A stretch of 64,000 bases of DNA from Modestobacter sp. VKM Ac-2977 (GTDB lineage: Bacteria > Actinomycetota > Actinomycetes > Mycobacteriales > Geodermatophilaceae). Of the stretch, positions 58,428 through 64,000 are shown piece by piece. The notes below the pieces were generated by a model that saw nothing but the letters and a program-made list of their open reading frames with translations, was not told the DNA's origin and made no database searches. The number at the start of each line of letters is the position of its first letter. Position 1 is the first letter of the stretch. Location of the stretch: contig NZ_JAPVBQ010000002.1 of NCBI RefSeq assembly GCF_026968045.1, forward strand, positions 174,933 through 238,932, read 5' to 3'. The position numbers were made by a program, and so were the translations under genes.

Positions 58428-59159
58428 ATGACCACCCCGCTGCCGACCGGCCCCGCCGAAGCCCTGGACGTGCGGGCCGACGAGGAGCTGACCTGGCTGC
58501 TCTCGCTGGACCCCACGGTGATCGCCGTCCTCGGTGGCGTGCTGCTGACGTTCCTGCTGATCGCCGTCCTCGCCGGGTGGCTGGTCGTCCGGCGGGTCCG
58601 GCGCAGCCCACTGGTGGCCCGGAGCCGCGAGATCGCCGCACGCAGCCGTGAGCTGGGCATGCAGGGCGCCACCGCCGTCGCGGCCCGCCGCCTGCCCCCG
58701 GGGCAGCGGCGCTCCTGTGCGGAACTGCAGCTCGAGGTCTGCCGCGCCCGGGATCGGCTGCGTCGCCAGGTGGCGACCGCGCAGGCCGCCGGCGCCCACC
58801 TCGGCGAGATACCGGACCTGCTGCCGTCGCTGGAGGCCGAGGGCAGTCGGTTGGAGCAGCGCCTGCGGCAACGGGCGCTGGTGCCCGAGCCGACCGCCCG
58901 GGACGACCTGGAGCCGGAGGCCCGGGCCTACCTGGACACGCTCGCCGACGTCTGCGACGCGGTCCAGCAGGCGGAGCGGGTGGCCTCCGCGGCCAGGCGG
59001 CCGACCAGCGAGGTCGCCGATGCGGTCACCGCGCTGCGGGCGCACACCACCGCCTACGAGGAGCTCACCGCCCCGCCGGTGGCGCCTCCGCTTCCTCAGC
59101 CACCGGCCGGAGCGCCCACCCAGGACCAGCCGCTGCGTACGGAGGACCGGGCTCGCTGA
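58428..59159 (+). CDS. Single-pass membrane protein with helical cytoplasmic domain
   Basis: 243 residues from ATG 58428 (GAGGAG upstream). One membrane helix (PTVIAVLGGVLLTFLLIAVLAGWLVV, about 29-54) is followed by basic residues. A long helical domain comes next (SREIAARSRELGMQGA, LQLEVCRARDRLRRQVATAQ), then a Pro-rich tail. The topology predicts a cytoplasmic C-terminus. No family is recognised. It is divergent from the ABC exporter. Confidence 0.8.
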   Translation: MTTPLPTGPAEALDVRADEELTWLLSLDPTVIAVLGGVLLTFLLIAVLAGWLVVRRVRRSPLVARSREIAARSRELGMQGATAVAARRLPPGQRRSCAELQLEVCRARDRLRRQVATAQAAGAHLGEIPDLLPSLEAEGSRLEQRLRQRALVPEPTARDDLEPEARAYLDTLADVCDAVQQAERVASAARRPTSEVADAVTALRAHTTAYEELTAPPVAPPLPQPPAGAPTQDQPLRTEDRAR

Positions 59160-59198
59160 GTCTGCGGATCAGCGTCCTCGGTCCGGGTCGGCCGGTGC

Positions 59199-59633
59199 TC
59201 AGCTCCCGGCACCGCCGTCTCCAGGCGGCGCCGACATCGTGGCCAGCAGCGCGGACAACTGCCGCTGCTCCTCTCCCGTCAGGCGGCCGAGCCGGTCGGC
59301 GGGGAAGTCGAAGGACCGCCGGACGGCGCGGTGCTCGCGGCGCCCGGCCGGGGTGATCGAGACCTGCTTGACGCGCCGGTCCGCCGGGTCGGGCACCCGG
59401 GTCACCAGTCCGCGGGCCTCCAGCCGGGCGACGAGCTGGGTGACGTTGGACGGGTCGCAGAGCAGCTCGACGGCGAGCTCCCCCATCGACCGCTCCCCCG
59501 TGGTCAGCTGGCCGAGCAGGCAGGCCTGCGCAGCGCTCAACCCGACCGCCTGCGCCGCGCGGTCGTACGCCGCGTCGTAGGCGTACACGAAGTCCCACAT
59601 CTGCTGCTGCAGCGTGCTCGCGTCGTCTGCCAC
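59199..59633 (-). CDS. MarR family transcriptional regulator
   Basis: 144 residues from GTG 59633. A dimerisation helix precedes the winged HTH: GLSAAQACLLGQLTTGERSMGELAVELLCDPSNVTQLVARLEARGLV, then VPDPADRRVKQVSITPAG with the DxR wing motif. It is divergent from an NmrA-like oxidoreductase gene over two palindromes, so it probably represses that gene and itself. The ligand is unknown. Confidence 0.93.
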   Translation of the reverse strand: MADDASTLQQQMWDFVYAYDAAYDRAAQAVGLSAAQACLLGQLTTGERSMGELAVELLCDPSNVTQLVARLEARGLVTRVPDPADRRVKQVSITPAGRREHRAVRRSFDFPADRLGRLTGEEQRQLSALLATMSAPPGDGGAGS

Positions 59634-59644
59634 GGCGCCCAGGT

Positions 59645-59663
59645 TACTTGATGGACTGAAGTA
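59645..59663. promoter_or_regulatory. Imperfect palindrome 1 in the marR gap
   Basis: TACTT (59645-59649) and AAGTA (59659-59663) are outer arms of a 19-bp element that contains ACTTGA, as does the perfect palindrome 25 bases further on. It is a probable MarR half-operator near the marR start. Confidence 0.45.
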
Positions 59664-59687
59664 GTCGTGCCACCATGACGGCAGGAA

Positions 59688-59702
59688 CTTGAGTGACTCA
59701 AG
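59688..59702. promoter_or_regulatory. Perfect palindrome 2, likely MarR operator
   Basis: CTTGAGTGACTCAAG is a perfect 7-1-7 inverted repeat, 18 bases upstream of the NmrA-like start and partly over its leader. The size and AT content fit MarR sites. Confidence 0.65.
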
Positions 59703-59720
59703 CAATTGGAGGAGATCCCC

Positions 59721-60590
59721 ATGTCGGTCGAACACGCAGGCACGACGACGACCCGCGTCCTCGTCACCGGGGTGCGCGGGAAGACCGGCGCCCCGCTGGC
59801 GGAGCTGCTCGTCGCCCGGCCGGGCGTCGAGGTGCTCGGCGGCAGCAGCGCCCCGGAGACGGTGGACGTCGCCGGGGTCCGGCCGACCGAGTTCTCCTGG
59901 GACCGGCCGGACGGCTGGCCCGCGGCGACCGACGGCGTCGACGCGCTCTACGTCGTCCGGCCCGATCGTGCGGACGCGCCGGAGCTGATCGGGGCGCTCC
60001 TCGAGGTGACGCCACCCCGGGCGCACGTCGTCCTGCTGTCGGAGCAGGATGCCGACTCCACCGGGCCGGCCGGGTGGGCGCCGGCGGCCGAACGCGCGGT
60101 GCGCACCGGCGGCCACAACTGGACGGTGCTGCGGCCGAGCTGGTTCATGCAAGTGCTCACCGACCCACGCTTCTACCTCGACCAGCTCACCGACACCGGC
60201 GAGCTGCCGTTCGCCAGTGGGGGCGCGAGCCTTGCGTGGATCGACGCCCGGGACATCGCCGCCGTGGCCGAGCGTGCCCTGCTCGGCGAGGGGCACGCCG
60301 GCCAGGTGTACGAGCTCACCGGTCCGGCGGCGCTCTCGCTGCCCCGCACCGCAGAGCTGATCTCCCGGGCCACCGGGCGTCCCATGGCCCACCGGGAGAT
60401 CACCATCGACGAGGCGCTGGCCGGGACCGAGGGCTTCGAGCGGGAGATCACCGCGGTGACGTTCGAGCGCGTGCAGGCCGGCAGCTTCGCCGTCGTGACC
60501 GATGCCGTCCAGCGCGTGACGGGGCGTCCGGCCCGAACGCTGGAGACCTTCCTCGCCGACGCAGTACCCGTCCTGCGGCGCGCCACCTGA
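59721..60590 (+). CDS. NmrA-like NAD(P)-binding protein
   Basis: 289 residues from ATG 59721 with GGAGGAG upstream. TRVLVTGVRGKTGAPLAELLVA is the nucleotide-binding loop (G-x-x-G-x-T-G). WTVLRPSWFMQVL and LAWIDARDIAAVAERALL are typical of NmrA/QOR2-like atypical SDRs that lack the YxxxK pair and act as redox sensors or quinone reductases. It is probably induced when the divergent MarR protein is released. Confidence 0.88.
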   Translation: MSVEHAGTTTTRVLVTGVRGKTGAPLAELLVARPGVEVLGGSSAPETVDVAGVRPTEFSWDRPDGWPAATDGVDALYVVRPDRADAPELIGALLEVTPPRAHVVLLSEQDADSTGPAGWAPAAERAVRTGGHNWTVLRPSWFMQVLTDPRFYLDQLTDTGELPFASGGASLAWIDARDIAAVAERALLGEGHAGQVYELTGPAALSLPRTAELISRATGRPMAHREITIDEALAGTEGFEREITAVTFERVQAGSFAVVTDAVQRVTGRPARTLETFLADAVPVLRRAT

Positions 60591-60720
60591 CCCCGACCCG
60601 AACCGCTGCCCCGCTCGAACGCGCCCACACCGATCCATTGCTGTTTCGGCAAGGGTCTTTGCGTCCTTGTCCGATCTGGGGCCATCGTGGCCAGGGCACA
60701 CCGACGGGGAGGACCTGGAC

Positions 60721-61392
60721 ATGTCCGATCAGGCCGTACGACGAGAGGGCGGCGACCAAGCCGGCCACGACTTCGACGAGGCGTACTGGGAACAGCACTG
60801 GCAGGACCCGGCGGCCGGGCCCGGGGCGACGAGCAGCATCCCGCCGAACCCGCACCTGGCCCGCGAGGCCGGCGGCCTGGTGCCGGGGACGGCCCTGGAC
60901 GCGGGCTGCGGCGCGGGTGCCGAGGCGCTGTGGCTCGCCGCGCACGGCTGGCAGGTCACCGCCGCCGACATCTCGACCGCGGCCCTGGCCCGCGCCGCTG
61001 ACCGGGCGGCATCGAGCGGGGTAGCCCAGCGCGTGCGGTGGCTGCAGGCCGACCTGAGCACCTGGGCGCCGGACACGCAGTTCGACCTGGTCACGACCTC
61101 CTACGCCCACCCGGCGATGCCACAGCTGGAGTTCTACGACCGGATCGCCGGATGGGTGGCCCCCGGCGGCACCCTGCTCATCGTCGGGCACCTGCACGCC
61201 CACGCCGCCCACGTGGAGGGCCACCATCCCCCCGCGGAGGCATCGGTCACTGCCGCCGTCGTCGCCGCGCGGCTCGGCGACACCGCGTGGGACGTCGTCA
61301 CCGCCGAGGAGCTGCACCGCACGCTCACCGCACCCGACGGCCGTGAGGTCGGGCTCCACGACGTCGTCGTCCGCGCCACCCGGCGCGCCTGA
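60721..61392 (+). CDS. Class I SAM-dependent methyltransferase
   Basis: 223 residues from ATG 60721 (GGAGG upstream); an in-frame ATG at 60667 lacks a ribosome site. FDEAYWEQHWQ is the start typical of the Tellurite-resistance/Methyltransf_25 group. Motif I is ALDAGCGAGAEALWLAAHGW, followed by VTAADISTAALARA and a FDLVTTSYAHP acidic stretch. The substrate is unknown. Confidence 0.88.
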   Translation: MSDQAVRREGGDQAGHDFDEAYWEQHWQDPAAGPGATSSIPPNPHLAREAGGLVPGTALDAGCGAGAEALWLAAHGWQVTAADISTAALARAADRAASSGVAQRVRWLQADLSTWAPDTQFDLVTTSYAHPAMPQLEFYDRIAGWVAPGGTLLIVGHLHAHAAHVEGHHPPAEASVTAAVVAARLGDTAWDVVTAEELHRTLTAPDGREVGLHDVVVRATRRA

Positions 61393-61428
61393 CCAGTTCC
61401 CGGAAGCGGGGGCACCCCGCGGACGACT

Positions 61429-61460
61429 CAGCCCCCACGGCAGGCACGCCGTGGGGGCTG
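61429..61460. terminator. Terminator hairpin after the methyltransferase gene
   Basis: CAGCCCCCACGGC (61429-61441) pairs perfectly with 61448-61460 around a 6-base loop. It can also serve the convergent small gene. Confidence 0.8.
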
Positions 61461-61470
61461 GGTCACGTCA

Positions 61471-61487
61471 GACCGGCGGAGCCGGTC
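61471..61487 (-). terminator. Hairpin after the 27-residue gene
   Basis: GACCGGC-GGA-GCCGGTC is a perfect 7-bp stem, 8 bases past the stop of the small minus-strand gene. Confidence 0.5.
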
Positions 61488-61494
61488 GAGTCGC

Positions 61495-61578
61495 TCAGTT
61501 CGTGCGACGGCGGCCGGTGAGACGGCCGAGGAGTCGCTTGAGCAGGTTCGCCTTGATCAGTCCGGACACGATCCCCAT
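61495..61578 (-). CDS. 27-residue cationic amphipathic peptide
   Basis: ATG 61578 is preceded by the very strong ribosome site GAGGAGG. The product starts GIVSGLIKANLLKRLLG and ends RRRTN: a single helix with hydrophobic residues on one face and eight Lys/Arg. It has its own terminator-like hairpins. The features suggest a genuine small membrane-active or membrane-associated peptide. No family is recognised; it could be a toxin, a regulator of a membrane protein, or an uncharacterised household peptide. Confidence 0.6.
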   Translation of the reverse strand: MGIVSGLIKANLLKRLLGRLTGRRRTN

Positions 61579-61686
61579 GTCGGTTCCTCCTCTGGGTCGA
61601 GTGGACCAGGCACTACCCAGCATCGGCCCCGTCCATGTCCCGGCCTGCGCAGACGTCGGCCGGCGCGGTCGACGCCGGCCGCACGG

Positions 61687-63261
61687 TCAGGCGCGCACGC
61701 GGCTGCGCGGCCGACGGCGGCGGGCGAAGAACCGCTCGACCCGGCGCCACCGGTTCGGCGTCTTCTCCCGGTCCATCACCTCGGACTCGGCGAGCACGCG
61801 GTCGACCGCACCGAGCTCCGGCGGCTCGAACACCACCAGCGAGCGGCCGGTCGGCCGGCGCAGCCGCTCGATGCCGCGCACGAGCGAGCCGGTGTCGGTG
61901 ATCGCGGCGGCGACCTCGTCGGGCGTGCACCCCAGGTGCTCGGCCAGCAGCCGGTGCCGGAAGTCGATGATGGTCGCGGCCACCCGGTCGGCCCCCGGCT
62001 GTCCCTCCACCGCCTCGATCGCGAGGTCGCACTCGGTGTCCAGGCCCATCGACCGGTTGTTCAGGTTGCTGGAACCCAGCCGCAGCAGGCGGTCGTCGAT
62101 GACGGCCACCTTGGCGTGCACGTAGATGGGCTCGCGCTGCTCGGTCACCGGACAGTAGAGCCGGAACCGGTCGTGGACGTCCGCTTCGCGGATCAGCTCC
62201 AGCAGCCGGGCGCGCGCCGTGCCCATCGCCTTCTCCGAGAGCCAGCCGTCGGCGGTCCACGGGTTGAGCACGACGACGTCGGGGCCGTCGGGTTCGCGCA
62301 ACCGCTCGGCGATCGCCTCGGCGATCCGGCGGCTGGCGAAGTACTGGCTCTCCACGTAGATCGAACGACGGGCCGCGGCGATGCCGGCGAGCCACAGCAG
62401 CTCGATCTCGTGGACGAGGTCCGCGCCGTCGTGCTCCGGGCGGGTGCGGGAGATCGCGACGTCGACGTCGGTGAGCAGCGGCTCGACCTCCTCGGGCCAG
62501 CACTCCCGCCTCTCCGGCAGCGGCTCGAGCCGCTCCCCGGTGCCGCTCTCCCACCGCGTGCGGGCGAGCTCGGCGACGGCGCGAGCGGCGGGCCCGGTCA
62601 GCATGCTGGTCGCGTCGTGCCACGGCCCGGCGAGCCGGCCCTCCGCGCGTCCGGCGGCCGGCGACCGTCGGTGCGGGTTGGTGTCGGCGTGGTCGGAGGT
62701 GTCCCAGCGGTCGGCGGTGACGTCGATGCCGCCGGTGAAGGCCAGGCAGTCGTCGACGACCACGATCTTCTGGTGGTGCGCGCCCCCGACCGGGTGGTGG
62801 GTGTCGATGGCCAGGGTGAGGCGGTCGGAGGTGCGCCGGTCCAGCAGCACGATCGGCTGCAGCCCCCGGCCGAGCGCGCGCAGCATGCCCAGGTCCCACT
62901 GGAGGACCCCGATCTCCAGCTGCGGGTTCTGCTCCACCGCCTGCTCGAGCACGGCCCCGAGCCGGTCGTCCTTCGGCCGGCCACCGGCCAGCGGGTCCAG
63001 GCGGATCCGCGGGTCGAAGTCCCAGCCGATGAACAGCACCCGCCGCTCGGCGCGCAGCACGGCCCCCTTGAGGGTGGCGAAGTACTCGGCCGCGTCGACG
63101 AAGACGGCGAAGCGGGTGGCCCGCTCGATCCGCCAGCAGGTCTCCCCGGGGATCAGCAGGGGCGCGCCCTGCTCCGGCGGTCCGGCGTCCCCGCCACGAG
63201 GGGCGGGGAGCCCGACGCCAGGGTCGGTGTCGGGGTCGGTCGTCGCCTGGCCGTCGTCCAT
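61687..63261 (-). CDS. Phospholipase D-like protein with two HKD motifs
   Basis: 524 residues from ATG 63261; GTG 63291 is possible. HKD 1 is GGAHHQKIVVVDDCLAFTGG and HKD 2 is YVHAKVAVIDDRLLRLGSSN, both complete. RRVLFIGWDFDPRI and YVESQYFASRRIAEAI match PLD/cardiolipin-synthase relatives of the bacterial PLD-DedA type, but the DedA membrane domain is missing. There is no signal peptide, and the C-terminus is strongly basic (RRVERFFARRRRPRSR). It probably acts on phospholipids at the inner membrane surface. Confidence 0.9.
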   Translation of the reverse strand: MDDGQATTDPDTDPGVGLPAPRGGDAGPPEQGAPLLIPGETCWRIERATRFAVFVDAAEYFATLKGAVLRAERRVLFIGWDFDPRIRLDPLAGGRPKDDRLGAVLEQAVEQNPQLEIGVLQWDLGMLRALGRGLQPIVLLDRRTSDRLTLAIDTHHPVGGAHHQKIVVVDDCLAFTGGIDVTADRWDTSDHADTNPHRRSPAAGRAEGRLAGPWHDATSMLTGPAARAVAELARTRWESGTGERLEPLPERRECWPEEVEPLLTDVDVAISRTRPEHDGADLVHEIELLWLAGIAAARRSIYVESQYFASRRIAEAIAERLREPDGPDVVVLNPWTADGWLSEKAMGTARARLLELIREADVHDRFRLYCPVTEQREPIYVHAKVAVIDDRLLRLGSSNLNNRSMGLDTECDLAIEAVEGQPGADRVAATIIDFRHRLLAEHLGCTPDEVAAAITDTGSLVRGIERLRRPTGRSLVVFEPPELGAVDRVLAESEVMDREKTPNRWRRVERFFARRRRPRSRVRA

Positions 63262-63451
63262 CACGTCGGGAGTGTGCCCGTCGTCCCGCACGGCACCAAG
63301 GACCGACTCCCTCGAACCGGGGACACGGCTGCGCTGCGAACCCGTCCCCCGGCAGCGGAACTCAGCTGCTGATCGGCCCGTCGGCTGGGAGGGTGCTCCC
63401 GACCGGATGCGGCGGAACCGTGGACCACACCGGGAGAGTCAGGGAGGACCG

Positions 63452-63841
63452 ATGGACGGGAAGACCGGCTCCACGGACGACGCCCGGTCGCTGCGCGCAG
63501 CCCTGCGCACGGAGCTCGTGGCCGCGATGAAGGCCCGCCGGGCCGACGCCGTCGCCGCGCTCCGCAGTGCCCGGGCCGCGATCGACAACGCCGAGGCCGT
63601 CGTCGCGCCAGGGACCGCGACCGGGTCCACGAGCGCACACCTCGCCGGCAGCCGGACCGGGGTCGGTTCGACCGAGGCCGACCGCCGCGCCCTGTCCCTC
63701 GGGGACGTCCGCGCCCTGCTGCGCGCGGAGATCACGGAGCGGCGGACCGAGGCCGACCGCTACGACGCCCTCGGTCAGCACGAGGCCGCCGGCCGGCTCC
63801 GGCGCGAGGCCGAGGTGCTCGACCACCACGCCGACGGATGA
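63452..63841 (+). CDS. GatB/YqeY-like domain protein
   Basis: 129 residues from ATG 63452 with AGGGAGG upstream. SLRAALRTELVAAMKARRADAVAALRSARAAIDNAE and LLRAEITERRTEADRYDALG are the two halves of the YqeY helical domain, which is related to the tail of GatB. A central low-complexity segment (about 48-75) interrupts it. YqeY proteins are suspected to bind tRNA. The divergent neighbour is the phospholipase D gene. Confidence 0.85.
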   Translation: MDGKTGSTDDARSLRAALRTELVAAMKARRADAVAALRSARAAIDNAEAVVAPGTATGSTSAHLAGSRTGVGSTEADRRALSLGDVRALLRAEITERRTEADRYDALGQHEAAGRLRREAEVLDHHADG

Positions 63842-63868
63842 CCGCACGTCTCCGTGTCGCCGCCGGGG

Positions 63869-64000
63869 TCAGCCGGCGGCGGCGCGCACGACGACGTGAC
63901 CGGCCGGCTGAGCGGCCAGCTGGGTCGCCGAGACTGCCAGGATCGTCGATCGCTGCACCATGCCTCCGCACGGTGGGGCGACCGGGCGGTCCAGCGACGG
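63869..64000 (-). CDS. Possible C-terminal end of a gene entering from the right edge
   Basis: One frame is open from the window edge to TGA 63869, reading GGMVQRSTILAVSATQLAA and then HVVVRAAAG. A start at ATG 63961 with GGAGG one base away is too close to be efficient, so a longer gene beginning outside is more likely. No family can be assigned. Confidence 0.3.
   Translation of the reverse strand, partial: PSLDRPVAPPCGGMVQRSTILAVSATQLAAQPAGHVVVRAAAG

Overview
The window looks like chromosomal DNA of a very GC-rich actinobacterium. Gene content and codon use suggest Geodermatophilaceae (Blastococcus, Modestobacter or Geodermatophilus); this is an inference with no rRNA to confirm it. Supporting signs are a mycothiol-linked formaldehyde dehydrogenase, GTG starts, ATGA/GTGA gene overlaps, DUF2252, and two retinal proteins with a carotene cleavage enzyme. 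No tRNA, rRNA, insertion sequence or CRISPR array was seen.

Layout. 1-9.8 kb: a partial aldo/keto reductase, a TetR regulator, a broken alpha-hydroxy-acid dehydrogenase remnant, a branched-chain-amino-acid-type ABC importer (livF, a livM-livG fusion, livH, and the binding protein), a degraded stretch with a RelE-toxin relic, a small Cys/His protein, an F420/NADP oxidoreductase-like protein and a methyltransferase. 9.8-29.9 kb: a near-complete route from glycine betaine to pyruvate. It has a BCCT importer, a Rieske demethylase with its ferredoxin and reductase, a dimethylglycine oxidase, heterotetrameric sarcosine oxidase (soxBDAG), glyA, sdaA, purU, a dihydropteroate synthase and S-(hydroxymethyl)mycothiol dehydrogenase for the released formaldehyde. 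Two local regulators appear to divide it. A GntR protein has a CTG-N-TATA-N-CAG palindrome at gntR/sdaA and at glyA. An IclR protein has 17-bp GTYNCG-N5-CGCAAC palindromes at the Rieske, ferredoxin and transporter genes.

29.9-45 kb: assorted accessory metabolism. It includes DUF2252, a tyrosinase pair divergent from a MerR gene with a textbook MerR promoter, an acyl-CoA dehydrogenase, a glycerophosphodiesterase overlapping a 57-residue gene, an acyltransferase-like membrane protein, a TPM-domain protein, a class C beta-lactamase-like hydrolase, a SpoIIE phosphatase interrupted by one amber codon, an epimerase and a THI5-like protein without a signal peptide.

45-58 kb: a light-related region. 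A heliorhodopsin lies at 45.0 kb. A rhodopsin with the N-D-Q motif of light-driven sodium pumps lies at 53.7-54.5 kb, followed by a Blh/Brp beta-carotene dioxygenase (retinal synthesis) and an unknown helical protein. Upstream on the same strand are a two-component system and an ABC exporter. A second two-component system and ABC exporter, and a gamma-glutamyltransferase, lie between the two rhodopsins. Carotenoid synthesis genes are not in the window.

58-64 kb: a membrane-anchored helical protein, a MarR/NmrA divergent pair with palindromic operators, a methyltransferase, a 27-residue cationic peptide gene, a phospholipase D-like protein and a GatB/YqeY-like protein.
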